From Limnovirga soli (lineage in GTDB: Bacteria > Bacteroidota > Bacteroidia > Chitinophagales > Chitinophagaceae), in NCBI RefSeq assembly GCF_013106755.1, contig NZ_WHPF01000014.1, positions 62,001 to 126,000 of the forward strand: a stretch of DNA of 64,000 nucleotides, written 5' to 3'. Below are positions 8,711-18,578 of the stretch, piece after piece. Below the pieces are notes generated by a model. It saw nothing but the letters and a program-made list of their open reading frames with translations. It was not told where the DNA came from and did no database searches. A program made the translations under genes and the position numbers. Position 1 is the first letter of the stretch, and each line of letters begins with the position of its first letter.

Positions 8711-11308
8711 CTATATTTTAAACCCTTTTTTTATCAATGTATCAAGATGCCTTCTGATATTAGCCTCATGGAATGGCGTAAGTATTTTTAATCCAAATGT
8801 ATAGTCGGAAATATAATTTAGCTCGCCATTGGTAAGTGCTTTTTTAATACCTGCCCACTCAATCATTCGTCGCATCAGTTCCGTATTCAAAGGTAAAAGA
8901 GCCACCCCTGCAGGCGCAGCCTGTTTTGTGCCACTGAGTAATGATGAAGCCACATACACTTGTTGGAATGTAGGTGAAGTGCCATTTGACAGTTGTTCTC
9001 CAATTTCCAACCAAACAGCTGGATTTTTAATACTTTTTTCCTCTGCTTCAGTTTTTAGCAAATTAAACTCTGCAATAATATTTTTTTTATCCGATGCAGC
9101 CGCATTATACCTATTAATTATGAGATCAAGAGTTGACTGAAATATACTGTCATTATTTACCGTAACAGCATCCAGGATATCAGGTTGATAAGCGATCATT
9201 TTATTGATAATTCCCCTTTCTGCTTCAACGAGGTCCATACTAATATCCCTGTGTTTATACACTGAATCGATTATCTTCTCAAGATTTTCTTTTTCTAAGG
9301 GCGTAAAATTATGATACTGATCACGTAATTTCTGGTAGAATAATGCACCATTATTCTGTATATAAATATTCTCCTGAACCAGCATGAAGTCAGCTTCTTT
9401 TTTTTGGTACTTCGCTATTCTGGTTTTATATTCCTGCTTGTCCATTGTATATGCTTTAACTATCTTTTTTGTATCATCGGAAGAAACAAAACAAGATAAT
9501 TCATCACATTCTCGAACACGCTCCCACAGATCTTTTGTTTTTGAGTTTTCACTCGGGTCATCACTTGTAGCATATTTTTTAATAAGCGTGTTCATCAACT
9601 TCATAAGTTCAAGAAGATACTCACTCAAGTTCTGGCTTAACTTTTCTTCGATCCAGATCTTCTCAAAATTGAAATATCTTTCATTACCTGAACCATCTGT
9701 ACAGTTAAATATCACAGAAATAGAATAAGGAATGACAGCAGCTCTAAGATTTCCTATTTTTGCCGAAGCATATATCTTTTCCATGCCCCTGAACATTATT
9801 ATTCTGGCAATGACATTTTCATAAAACAACCTGTCAATTTCGACAGCTTTTGATTTTCCCTCACCAGAAATTTCCTCAATGAACTCTCTGAATACCTTCT
9901 CCCCACCTTTTTTTACTTTATAGGGTGAGTCGCCCCACGCTGTATAATATTTCGCAAGATCTTCTTTGGTAAATTGTCTTTCCTTCGGATATTTTTTAAG
10001 TGCATCCTTACTTCCAGATCTCCTGATCATAGTAGCAAGCTCTCCTTTAGCACGTTCAAAGAACCACCGTTGTCCTTTTGGTGTTAAAACGCTTCCACTA
10101 AGCGACTTGAGTTTTACCATCGCTTTGCTTCTCGCCTTCAGGTCTACCTTTGAAACGCGATTCTGTGCATTAGAGTTGGTGCTTATATTTGCAATAAGTT
10201 CATCAAGTTCGTCTTCAGTTGCCTGCTTGGCTATATTTATTTTAGCCATAATTTTTATTCCACCGACATCCAATCCTTCCTTTCGTGAAAAAAAAATTGT
10301 AGCAGTAGTTTGCCCACCATTAACTATCTGAAAATCGGTAAGAGATGTAATGAAAAACTTACCATTTTCTTCTTTTATTTCTTTACCTGTGGCTGTAATT
10401 GTAAGTCCATTGTTATAAGCTAAGAATTTCTCAGGCTCTTCCCGAATCGTTTTTTTAATGCCCGAATTAACGCTGTTTTTAGTAAACGACAGAAAAGAAC
10501 GAACATTCTTTTCAAGCATCCTCGAACCGCTGTCTTTGTATAGATCAGCAAGCAAAGATCCTGACAAAACGCAGAGATAAGATTCAAAAAACCTTTCATC
10601 CGCCGCTTTGATTGCCTCTATTTTTTGATGGTATTTTTTTTCAAACTCAACAAGCAGCGGAATCCTGTTCCCTTGTGAAACATGAATGCTGTACAAAAAA
10701 TTTAGATCAACTACTTGTTTCACAAGCCCAATATTCTTTTCCATTTTAAGCTTGTCCCTTTTGAACCTTACTTTAACAGAATCTTCCTCAAAAAGAATTT
10801 GTTTTGATAACATTTCTGTTCCGCGAGTTTCTACAGTGGCGGTTGCAGTTATCAGAAAAAATTCGACCATGTCGAATTCATCAAGACCTGCATCAGAAGA
10901 TAGCTGATTAACCAAGAAATTTACTCCGTCTGTTTCCTGAAGTTCGTTTGATAGATCACCTTTAATTGCAGACAGAACAAATTTCTGGGCTTTGTTAAAT
11001 TGCATTTCGTAAACTGCCTTCTGTGAAACCCTTAAATTGTCTGTATTTTTCTCTGTGAGTGTTTCTTCATTTACAAGATACAGTATCAATCTTTCCCCGG
11101 ATTCGTTAACTGAATATCCTAGCAGCCTTAGGGAGCTATCCGGAAAGGAATAAAATGCCTCATTATAATCCTCGGATTCAATTAGTTTTGAATCAAGTAT
11201 AGCGGGAAGTATTGTGTTCAGAAAACCAGATGCAGAAAAAAAACCAGTTTCGTCTTGTGCTTCGGTAAGGAGTTCGCTCCTGTATTTGAAGAATTCATCA
11301 ATCTCCAT
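8711..11308 (-). CDS. AIPR-family protein of a GHKL-Z1-type restriction/defence operon
   Basis: An 865-residue protein matching the AIPR (abortive infection phage resistance) family. Visible landmarks are EKNVRSFLSF (residues 266-275), KFLAYNNGLTITA (294-306) and the signature FQIVNGGQTTATIFF (326-340), then VSKVDLKARSKAMVKLKS and the WFFERAKGEL segment. The biochemical role of AIPR is not settled; in several families it accompanies nucleases and may itself be nuclease-related. Its ATG overlaps the stop of the DUF4420-type nuclease gene by one base (TAATG), so it is translationally coupled as the last gene of the operon. The C-terminal 300 residues are not recognised apart from helical character and may be the part specific to this system. 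Confidence 0.85.
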   Translation of the reverse strand: MEIDEFFKYRSELLTEAQDETGFFSASGFLNTILPAILDSKLIESEDYNEAFYSFPDSSLRLLGYSVNESGERLILYLVNEETLTEKNTDNLRVSQKAVYEMQFNKAQKFVLSAIKGDLSNELQETDGVNFLVNQLSSDAGLDEFDMVEFFLITATATVETRGTEMLSKQILFEEDSVKVRFKRDKLKMEKNIGLVKQVVDLNFLYSIHVSQGNRIPLLVEFEKKYHQKIEAIKAADERFFESYLCVLSGSLLADLYKDSGSRMLEKNVRSFLSFTKNSVNSGIKKTIREEPEKFLAYNNGLTITATGKEIKEENGKFFITSLTDFQIVNGGQTTATIFFSRKEGLDVGGIKIMAKINIAKQATEDELDELIANISTNSNAQNRVSKVDLKARSKAMVKLKSLSGSVLTPKGQRWFFERAKGELATMIRRSGSKDALKKYPKERQFTKEDLAKYYTAWGDSPYKVKKGGEKVFREFIEEISGEGKSKAVEIDRLFYENVIARIIMFRGMEKIYASAKIGNLRAAVIPYSISVIFNCTDGSGNERYFNFEKIWIEEKLSQNLSEYLLELMKLMNTLIKKYATSDDPSENSKTKDLWERVRECDELSCFVSSDDTKKIVKAYTMDKQEYKTRIAKYQKKEADFMLVQENIYIQNNGALFYQKLRDQYHNFTPLEKENLEKIIDSVYKHRDISMDLVEAERGIINKMIAYQPDILDAVTVNNDSIFQSTLDLIINRYNAAASDKKNIIAEFNLLKTEAEEKSIKNPAVWLEIGEQLSNGTSPTFQQVYVASSLLSGTKQAAPAGVALLPLNTELMRRMIEWAGIKKALTNGELNYISDYTFGLKILTPFHEANIRRHLDTLIKKGFKI

Positions 11309-12273
11309 TAGTGTTTAACTTTATCAGTTATAAAATCAGAAAGACTATCAAGATTCAGTCTATATTTTACATTTGAAATTTCACTAGCCAAATTGGCTCT
11401 TATAATCTTCGGGAACCTCGTATTTAGACAATCATATGTTGTCTCAACTCTGACAGAAAAACTGTGCTCATTATATTTATCAATGTCTTGCCATGGCAGT
11501 CCGGCTCTGGAAAGAGCCTTGAGAAATAAAGAGACATCGCCAAGTTTTGAACTTATCATTTCATATATATCCCTGACAATTATACCTAATGTGATTCCAT
11601 AATAGGTATTTTTGTTAACCGATATTACATGCAGCAAAAGAGGTTTACCGTTTACTGTATCTAGCTGAAATTCGCTCGAAATATTCACATAGGAGATTTC
11701 TTCAACCTTTGTTTTAATTTCTGTATCTGAATCTGGGAATTCAAAGTCGTGGGTTTTCCCAAATGGTCCAACCCAACATTTAAGATGATCATTAAGCAAT
11801 TCGGCTTTCGTGTTGTCCATTTTTCTTTTTAAGTAAAAAAGTTCTCCCCACAATCCCATTACTTCTTCGGTTGACAGACTTGAAATGATTATTTCACTGA
11901 AAAAATCACTCCATTTATGATATGTTTTTGCAAGTATCAATGCTGCGTCTTTTACGATGGTTATTGGCTTCAAGTTTAAGTAAGCGGAATAAATAAAGGC
12001 ATTGAACTGCTCTCTAAATCTATCATCAATAAGAGTAACAATAACATGTCCGGACTGATCGAAATACTGAAATGAAATATGTTCTCGTAGATTGTTTACA
12101 AAATCAAGGCTCTCAGCATTCAACATACTAAGAATCAGACAACGTTTCATTTTTCTGTCATAAGCAATCAATAGACGCACGCTGATATCAGCTGCAAGTT
12201 GAAGAGAAGAATAGTTTTCATCTGCAGCAAGGGAAATACGTGACCATTTTTTTTCAATATCAGAATATTCCAT
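11308..12273 (-). CDS. PD-(D/E)XK motif protein (DUF4420 type), predicted nuclease of the operon
   Basis: A 321-residue protein. The predicted catalytic core is in the middle: LWGELFYLKR supplies a conserved Glu (E144), HDFEFPD supplies the Asp (D176), and the strand DTEIKTK gives the E-x-K pair (E185, K187). This order (Glu, Asp, ExK) is the PD-(D/E)XK arrangement. The family is, from recall, the partner of Z1 helicases in restriction-like operons. It is flanked by the Z1 gene seven bases upstream and the AIPR gene overlapping downstream, which supports the assignment. It is the most likely DNA-cutting subunit of the system. Confidence 0.8.
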   Translation of the reverse strand: MEYSDIEKKWSRISLAADENYSSLQLAADISVRLLIAYDRKMKRCLILSMLNAESLDFVNNLREHISFQYFDQSGHVIVTLIDDRFREQFNAFIYSAYLNLKPITIVKDAALILAKTYHKWSDFFSEIIISSLSTEEVMGLWGELFYLKRKMDNTKAELLNDHLKCWVGPFGKTHDFEFPDSDTEIKTKVEEISYVNISSEFQLDTVNGKPLLLHVISVNKNTYYGITLGIIVRDIYEMISSKLGDVSLFLKALSRAGLPWQDIDKYNEHSFSVRVETTYDCLNTRFPKIIRANLASEISNVKYRLNLDSLSDFITDKVKH

Positions 12274-12280
12274 AAATTAT

Positions 12281-15200
12281 TTATTCATCTTCCTTTATAA
12301 GATTTTCATCAAATTCCTCTTCATTTTCCTGTGTATCAATATTAAAGTCGCCTCTTATATAACTACCGCCAATATCACCCGAGACTTTTGGAAATCCCAA
12401 AGCAAAACCTACAACTGGTACTTTGGTGTCAAACCCATGCTTTTGCAAGTATTCCTTCAGACCAGCATCAGACTCAGTATCTCCGTTTTCAAATATTTTT
12501 TCTAATGAAACAAGATAAATCAATAAAATTCCATCATTCTCATCCATAGCTTGTCTGTATGCTCTTTCAGGTATAGTAGTCTTCTGAGCATCTTTTTCTA
12601 GCTTTTTTAAATCATGAAGCCCAGGCACTTTTAACCATTTATCTATTTTTTGTTTTCTGAATTCTTCTTCTGCGACCTTCTTTTCTGGACCAGACAATGT
12701 GATTGAAAAGTCTTCGCCTGCAGCAACCAACTGTGCACTTTTCCCTGATACTTTAAACACATCATTATTGATCAGAGAATCCCATGCATCGGTACCTTTT
12801 ACAGGACCGCGCCTAACTGTGAGATTCATTATATCTCCGAATATTTTCACACTGTCCGTTAATTCAGGATTTGTGGTCGATTGATTTGTTTTTACAGCAA
12901 TTGTCCAGTTCTTCATTTTTCCTTCCTCATTACAAAGCCTCAACCATTCAGGAAGACACTGAACCTCGAAATTTTTAAATGAATTATCAAGATTGATAAA
13001 TCTCATAAGTCCTTTTACATCAGTTTTGTAAATAAAAAAACCATTTACGTTTCTCCATTTGATTGTTTCAGCCAAACCGGTAAATGCCTTCCATGCCTTC
13101 TCTATCCTTTCCTTTTCCATAATAAACTGGGTAGATTGAATAACACTTTCACTGAAGTCTACTTTTTCCTCAACAGTTCCCTTTAAAATGGAGGCACGAG
13201 TAATTTTCAGTACCCGGGGATGGGTTTTCACTCTTAGTACAAACTGCCGTGGTGTGGCTTTTCGCTTCTCCATGATTTTGAATTCCTCTTCTAGCTCTTC
13301 AATGGTTGAAGTAGTTAGGTCAAACTTATTAATACTATCACGGGTGGTGAACAGCTTGCAGCAGTCAAGATAACCGGGGCGATAACCAAACCACCGGCCC
13401 ATCTGAAGCAGTGTATCTGCATAATCAGTTGTTCTTATAAAATAATTTATTGTTAATCCCTCAAGAGTGAAACCCCTGGAGAGTCTGTTACCCCCGATTG
13501 CTATATATTTTTTCTCTGTGCCTGACGCATATGATAATGATTCCTTTGTCTCACTGTTGATCGCTTTGATATCAATATTGGATACTGCCTCAACCAACAG
13601 TGGTTTAATATCATTAGCGAAATTCTTTGATATGAGAAACGGATCTTCATACCCTTCGGGCAGGTAGGTTTTAATATTTTCGATGACATGAGCATAATAC
13701 TTATTCCATGTTCTTTCAAATTCCTGGTAAATTGATCCAAGTGAATTGGGAAGATCGTTGTTCAATTTTACAACAAGTTCATTTTTAACATAATCTTCCA
13801 CAAGTATCTTTGTCCGAATCTGCCATGCAGTAAACCGGGAAACGTGTATCAGCATAGAATTATGAGGGTTAAACATCTTTGAACTTATCATCACAGTCCT
13901 GCGGCTGAGCCTAATTGCAGTCGCTATGATGAAACATTGAATAGCCTCTTTCAGAGAATCCGGAAGTTTCATAGGAAAGGGATCATCTTTTCCGGCTTTG
14001 GGAAATCTAGTATCAGATGCAGTTGCCGGAAAGCAGTTGCCGTCGATCCTGTTTACCCTGACAGGAAATGAATCTGTAAAATCAGTTACCGGCTCAGGAA
14101 TTAGCGGTTCAATTTTCCTGATATCTTCAATTCTGGTTTCAAAAAAATGTTTTGCTCCTATATAATTAGTAGGTGGGAAAAGCAGCTCGATAAAATCTTC
14201 CGGAAATATACTTCCCACCATTTCAAATTCTTTCGAAATTGAAACACCATCTTTTTTAAATGGAACTTCCCATTTTGTCTCAGGGGTCTCATTTCTATCT
14301 TGTAAAACATTTGCAAAAGGAGTTGCGGTATAACCTAGGTATGATTTTCGTGTAAAAAGACCAAGCAGGGCCCTAATGTATCCGTTAACTTTATTTGCAT
14401 ATTCCTTACCAAGACTCCCCATATTGTTTAACGAGGCGTTGTCAGCTTCATCGTCTATAATGAGCAGGGGAATATCGTGCTGATCTCTTTTACCGACAAA
14501 ATGTTCATCTAGCCAGAGAATTAGATTTTTAAGGACTCCTGTATTTTTCTTACAGACAAGAATGTTTTTGTTGTAAAGAGAGAAATCAGCTTCTTTGATT
14601 GTCTTTTTAAAATCATGTTTTACCGAAGTTGGCATCACTACCTGGTGAACAGAAGCATCTCCCATCTCTCCAAATGGGTGTTTGCTGCCCACTCCTTCTG
14701 CTGTGCCAGTTCCGGAAACTTCTTTTTCAATCCTCGACTGGGTCTGACTGCGAAGGTCTTCCATTATACCTGCAAGCACTATAATTAACCCATACCCTGA
14801 ATCTATTGCACGATTGATTACTGCGTTAAAATTTGCTGTTTTACCTGATTGGACACTACCAACCACCAGTCCTTTCACAAAAACCTCTTCGGTGGATTTT
14901 GGATCTGCAAGCTTTTCAACAATTCTTCTGCTTGAATTAAAGGTCTCTTCTATAATTTTCTCTGATCGCCCGTTTGCCTGCAGGTAATTGAAATAACGGT
15001 CTGTATAGTTCCACTTAATGTCGTTGAACCGATGTTCAGTAAGCCAGGTTTTTTTGGTCTGATCGCCAACTAGTGAACTGCTTGCCTCAACTACTATAGG
15101 GTTCGTAGAAATGTATTCGCTTACAGCAACTGAAAGCAGTAATTCAAAGTCACCACTCAAAGGAATCGGATATCTGAATATTGTGCACAGTGCTTTCAGT

Positions 15201-15337
15201 GTTGCAAATGCTTCTTCTCTGAATTCCCCAGCCCGCAGATAGTTTTCAGTTAAATGCTCACCGACATCCTTTTTTTCAGCGGACTTTGAGTCAATAAATT
15301 CGACTAGTTTGTCGATATATTTTCTGTTACTGTTCAT
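12281..15337 (-). CDS. Z1-domain superfamily II helicase/ATPase
   Basis: A 1018-residue protein with all core ATPase/helicase motifs visible. Walker A is VVGSVQSGKT (residues 158-167), Walker B/motif II is LLIIDDEADNAS (291-302), motif III is GYTATPFANV (335-344), motif V region is GGNRLSRGFTLEG (615-627), and the arginine-finger motif VI is QMGRWFGYRPGY (645-656). GGNRLSRG and QMGRWFGYR are characteristic of the Z1 domain. The N-terminal 150 residues and a long C-terminal region are system-specific. Z1 proteins are thought to move along or remodel DNA for an associated nuclease. Its start overlaps the 3' end of the GHKL gene by 11 bases, so it is coupled to it. Confidence 0.92.
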   Translation of the reverse strand: MNSNRKYIDKLVEFIDSKSAEKKDVGEHLTENYLRAGEFREEAFATLKALCTIFRYPIPLSGDFELLLSVAVSEYISTNPIVVEASSSLVGDQTKKTWLTEHRFNDIKWNYTDRYFNYLQANGRSEKIIEETFNSSRRIVEKLADPKSTEEVFVKGLVVGSVQSGKTANFNAVINRAIDSGYGLIIVLAGIMEDLRSQTQSRIEKEVSGTGTAEGVGSKHPFGEMGDASVHQVVMPTSVKHDFKKTIKEADFSLYNKNILVCKKNTGVLKNLILWLDEHFVGKRDQHDIPLLIIDDEADNASLNNMGSLGKEYANKVNGYIRALLGLFTRKSYLGYTATPFANVLQDRNETPETKWEVPFKKDGVSISKEFEMVGSIFPEDFIELLFPPTNYIGAKHFFETRIEDIRKIEPLIPEPVTDFTDSFPVRVNRIDGNCFPATASDTRFPKAGKDDPFPMKLPDSLKEAIQCFIIATAIRLSRRTVMISSKMFNPHNSMLIHVSRFTAWQIRTKILVEDYVKNELVVKLNNDLPNSLGSIYQEFERTWNKYYAHVIENIKTYLPEGYEDPFLISKNFANDIKPLLVEAVSNIDIKAINSETKESLSYASGTEKKYIAIGGNRLSRGFTLEGLTINYFIRTTDYADTLLQMGRWFGYRPGYLDCCKLFTTRDSINKFDLTTSTIEELEEEFKIMEKRKATPRQFVLRVKTHPRVLKITRASILKGTVEEKVDFSESVIQSTQFIMEKERIEKAWKAFTGLAETIKWRNVNGFFIYKTDVKGLMRFINLDNSFKNFEVQCLPEWLRLCNEEGKMKNWTIAVKTNQSTTNPELTDSVKIFGDIMNLTVRRGPVKGTDAWDSLINNDVFKVSGKSAQLVAAGEDFSITLSGPEKKVAEEEFRKQKIDKWLKVPGLHDLKKLEKDAQKTTIPERAYRQAMDENDGILLIYLVSLEKIFENGDTESDAGLKEYLQKHGFDTKVPVVGFALGFPKVSGDIGGSYIRGDFNIDTQENEEEFDENLIKEDE

Positions 15338-16895
15338 GGCTCAGCAGATGTTTAATGCTTTGTGGGAGATCATTGATTTCATATCCTATAAGAGGCAGAA
15401 AATGTTTAATTATTTCTTCTTTTGCCATACCGGCTGTAATCAAATCTCTGATTGCATAGAGATTTTCTCCTTCAGAATTTTCTCCTTCGTCAATTATAGA
15501 TTTAATGGAAGGATAATCATCTCCGAATTTCATTTTATTTATCGCAGTATGAAACACCCTGAATAAAACTGATAGCTGCATGTTTTCAGACTTTTTCAAA
15601 CGAGAGCGAAGATCGCTAAGAAGAGGGAAATTTTCGTTTAGTCTGATCAGGCTACCTTTATTAGTTGACTGTTTTATAAAAATTTGAAAATTATTATGGT
15701 CTGCCAGTCTTACCCTTTCATCGGTAATTGTAGTACTTAGATACTCCTTTTCTGCCTCCAGCTTAAGCTCTGCCAGACATTTGAGAAGTGCCTGCTTTGT
15801 TTCATAAGGAATAGTTATCTGGGATTTTGAAACATTGAGATGGATAATATCATCAATACCGTTACCAACTTCCACCATAAGCCTAGCTAGTTGAAGCCTT
15901 GGTGTTTTTTTTATGATTCCGTTCCAGCCACCAAATCTTATTAGCCGATCTGATCGATATACATAAATCCCTTCCATATCCATAAGGCTTTTGGAACAAG
16001 TAGTCCATATAGATATACCGTTTTTTGATTCTTTGAGACTCCTAGCTGGAAGAACAAAACCTGTCAGACTCAACGAGTCTGATTTAATAATTTTATGTTT
16101 GGGTTCTATAGCTCGGAAATCCAGCTCAGCTTTTGGGAAGGGATCAAATGGCTCAACTCTCTGATTATTTACCCTAATCATAAGAGGGGTATTTGTCTTC
16201 TGCATAAACCTGTGAAATACAACTGAGAGATATTCATTTGTAATTTCATTAAGTTCCTGCTGGACGGCATGTTTTTTATTTTCCTGGGAAAGGAACTGTT
16301 CATATTTGTATAGCCCCTGCCAGACAACAATTGTATTAGGAATGAAGTCATCAAATGTCTTCATAAAATTCTCGCTCAGAAACCGGTACTCATCAATTAA
16401 TGCATTTATTTCCTTTTCTGTTGTTACAAGTATTTTCCATTTTTTCTTTGTGGTGAGATAATCAACATCCCAAGTTCGTCCTGCGTATACAGTCGCTCCT
16501 TTCTTCCTTGACAAAACGGTAAAACGCCTAGTCTGCGAAAACGATGCTGTCTTCATCCCGAGACCAAATCTTCCCAAATCAGAACCGATCCTTTTACTTG
16601 CGGGGGAACTACTGGGAAACTGCATGTTGATTTTTAATTCTTTCTCAGTCATCCCATTACCATTATCGGCAAGAAACAATTTAAAAGGTTCACTGTCAAA
16701 TCCAACTACAATTTCAATTTTATTAGCTTTGGCCGCAATTGAATTGTCTATTAGATCTGATAGAGATGTAGCAAGGGTATACCCTTGTTCTGCGATTGAT
16801 TTAATCAGGAACTCAGGATCGGGATCCGCATCTTCAGTAACTGCATTGTTATATACTTCTGCTTTATCAACTTGAGGATTATTTTCCGCCTCCAT
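15327..16895 (-). CDS. GHKL-fold ATPase, MORC/MutL-like, of the restriction operon
   Basis: A 522-residue ATP-binding protein. The N box is SLSDLIDNSIAAKA (Asn51), the G1 box is ADNGNGMT (Asp77, Gly79, Gly81) and the G2 box is GRFGLGMKTASFSQ (residues 108-121). These are the Bergerat-fold nucleotide-binding motifs found in MutL, Hsp90 and MORC proteins; the close spacing and GLGMKTAS fit the MORC/MutL branch. Such ATPases act as nucleotide-driven DNA clamps. It is the first gene after a 140-bp gap that separates it from the methyltransferase, and overlaps the Z1 helicase gene downstream. Confidence 0.9.
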   Translation of the reverse strand: MEAENNPQVDKAEVYNNAVTEDADPDPEFLIKSIAEQGYTLATSLSDLIDNSIAAKANKIEIVVGFDSEPFKLFLADNGNGMTEKELKINMQFPSSSPASKRIGSDLGRFGLGMKTASFSQTRRFTVLSRKKGATVYAGRTWDVDYLTTKKKWKILVTTEKEINALIDEYRFLSENFMKTFDDFIPNTIVVWQGLYKYEQFLSQENKKHAVQQELNEITNEYLSVVFHRFMQKTNTPLMIRVNNQRVEPFDPFPKAELDFRAIEPKHKIIKSDSLSLTGFVLPARSLKESKNGISIWTTCSKSLMDMEGIYVYRSDRLIRFGGWNGIIKKTPRLQLARLMVEVGNGIDDIIHLNVSKSQITIPYETKQALLKCLAELKLEAEKEYLSTTITDERVRLADHNNFQIFIKQSTNKGSLIRLNENFPLLSDLRSRLKKSENMQLSVLFRVFHTAINKMKFGDDYPSIKSIIDEGENSEGENLYAIRDLITAGMAKEEIIKHFLPLIGYEINDLPQSIKHLLSHEQ

Positions 16896-17035
16896 TTATA
16901 ATTGATTTATGAATAATGATAATTACAAATACGGCTTTTTACTGTCTCCAATAGTTTTTGCAGAGTTCAACAGCCAAACACTTTAGCCCAATTTAAGATT
17001 TGTATATTTCTCTACTATTAATGAGCCTGTGAATT
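16896..17035. promoter_or_regulatory. 140-bp gap between methyltransferase and GHKL gene, possible internal promoter or terminator
   Basis: This is the only real break in the operon between the modification genes and the effector genes. It is AT-rich, with ATTGTATAA-like and TTTG-containing stretches on the minus strand, but I see no clear hairpin with a T-run and no firm promoter. It would allow separate control of methyltransferase and nuclease genes. Confidence 0.3.
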
Positions 17036-18277
17036 CTATAACGACCTCAGAAGTTCTCTTGCAATCTCATAAGACATTAGGGGGGGAACTGCGTTTCCTA
17101 TCTGTTTAAATGCGGCGGTTCTGTTTTTCGCTTCTTTTACACCTTCAAAGTAATAATCATCAGGGAATGATTGCAGTCTGGCCGCTTCTCTAACCGAAAT
17201 TGATCTATTCTGTTCAATATCAGGATGAATATAATAATGACCATCTTTACAAATATGTGCAACTATAGTCTGAGAATAATTTAAATTATCAGCTACAATT
17301 TTAAACCGATCAACAAATGAATGCCTATTAGAATGGGTTTTTAATGACGTATCCAAATCGTTGTAGTTTAATCGCTCGCCTTTTTGGTTCCATGTATCAA
17401 CAACTATCTTGTATATTTTTTTATCCTGAATTGTATGTGGCCTAGCAACATGTTGTGTCAAAATTTTTAGACTATTACGAATATTATAATTATCCAAATA
17501 AATATTTGACTTTGTTCTATATAATTGTGATTTATCCCTTCCTTCACCTGCTTGTAGTTTTGGCAAATCGTTAAATATATTTTTTACTTTATAAGGCGAT
17601 CGTGTTCTGATAGCTTCTAAATCGGGAAGATTGGGTATAAAATCATCTTTCCAACCAATAATAACGATTCTTTTTCTTTTTTGTAAGACTCCGAAATTGT
17701 CTGCTTCAACAGTAAAAAGATGCATTTTGTAACCTTTCTTCAAAAAAAGAGCTTCCATATTTTTTAGGTATCCACCTTTATTTGCAGATTTTAGACCAAT
17801 AACATTTTCAAAAACGAACAATTTTGGTTTATACTTTTCTAAATATTGTGCATATTGTACATATAAAAAATTACGAGGGTCGCCTTTCATTCCATTTTGG
17901 GATCTTGCTCTACCAACAAGTGAATATGCCTGGCATGGAGGGCCTCCAATTATAAGATCAACTGCTTGATTTTGAAGTTGTTGCTGTATGCGACGATGAA
18001 TTCTTTCATTATATTCTGGTCCAATCGAAAGATTTATTATACTGTTTAATATTTCATCTGGAAGGTCCTTGTAAAGATCTTCTCTTTTAATCTTACCCTT
18101 TAGGTAATCTTTATAGATGTTTTTATCAATGTCCTTAAAATAATGATATGCCGCCCTTGTTTTTAATGTAAAACATGCCGCTTCATCCATTTCAACATGG
18201 ACAATTGGTTTAAACCCTGCTCTCGTAAATCCTTCAGAAAGCCCACCTGCGCCAGCAAAAAGGTCTATAAAATTCAT
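17036..18277 (-). CDS. dcm: DNA (cytosine-5) methyltransferase
   Basis: A 413-residue type II-style C5 methyltransferase. Motif I is FIDLFAGAGGLSEGF (residues 3-17), the catalytic motif IV is GGPPCQAYSLVGR (Cys115), motif VI is FENVIG, motif VIII is LQKRKRIVIIGW and motif X is QIGNAVPPLM near the C-terminus; all are intact. I chose the ATG at 18277, because it starts right before motif I and one base after the stop of the upstream gene. A longer frame reaches 18340 but would overlap that gene. A Vsr endonuclease two genes upstream supports 5-methylcytosine as its product. It probably protects host DNA from the nuclease encoded in the same run. Confidence 0.93.
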   Translation of the reverse strand: MNFIDLFAGAGGLSEGFTRAGFKPIVHVEMDEAACFTLKTRAAYHYFKDIDKNIYKDYLKGKIKREDLYKDLPDEILNSIINLSIGPEYNERIHRRIQQQLQNQAVDLIIGGPPCQAYSLVGRARSQNGMKGDPRNFLYVQYAQYLEKYKPKLFVFENVIGLKSANKGGYLKNMEALFLKKGYKMHLFTVEADNFGVLQKRKRIVIIGWKDDFIPNLPDLEAIRTRSPYKVKNIFNDLPKLQAGEGRDKSQLYRTKSNIYLDNYNIRNSLKILTQHVARPHTIQDKKIYKIVVDTWNQKGERLNYNDLDTSLKTHSNRHSFVDRFKIVADNLNYSQTIVAHICKDGHYYIHPDIEQNRSISVREAARLQSFPDDYYFEGVKEAKNRTAAFKQIGNAVPPLMSYEIARELLRSL

Positions 18278-18278
18278 C

Positions 18279-18578
18279 TTAGTTATTCTCAGGATAAGTT
18301 TGTGATGGGAGAGGGATAAATTTATCCATTTCTGTTTCAATTAATGATACTTCAAGCGCTACATCATAAATATCAATACCTTCTTTTTCACAAACTTCAA
18401 AGCACTTATTCATTAAGCCATTTCTTACATCAGCTTCTTCTTTTGAATAAGTTGGTATGCTTTCTTCCAAATTTACATAGTCATTAAAATCATCATCCGG
18501 GTGAAAACTAACACCCTCTGTAATTAACTGTTTCGCAAATGCCTTTACATCTTCAGCCGTTTCTATTTTGGTAATCAT
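18279..18578 (-). CDS. Small acidic protein of unknown function in the restriction operon
   Basis: A 99-residue acidic protein, not recognised. It is mostly helical with motifs such as EDVKAFAKQLITEGVSFHPD and DDFNDYVN. The conserved-looking acidic residues and its place between vsr and the methyltransferase, overlapping the former by four bases and adjoining the latter, argue for a real gene. It could be a specificity partner or a DNA-mimic regulator; neither can be shown from the sequence. Confidence 0.7.
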   Translation of the reverse strand: MITKIETAEDVKAFAKQLITEGVSFHPDDDFNDYVNLEESIPTYSKEEADVRNGLMNKCFEVCEKEGIDIYDVALEVSLIETEMDKFIPLPSQTYPENN

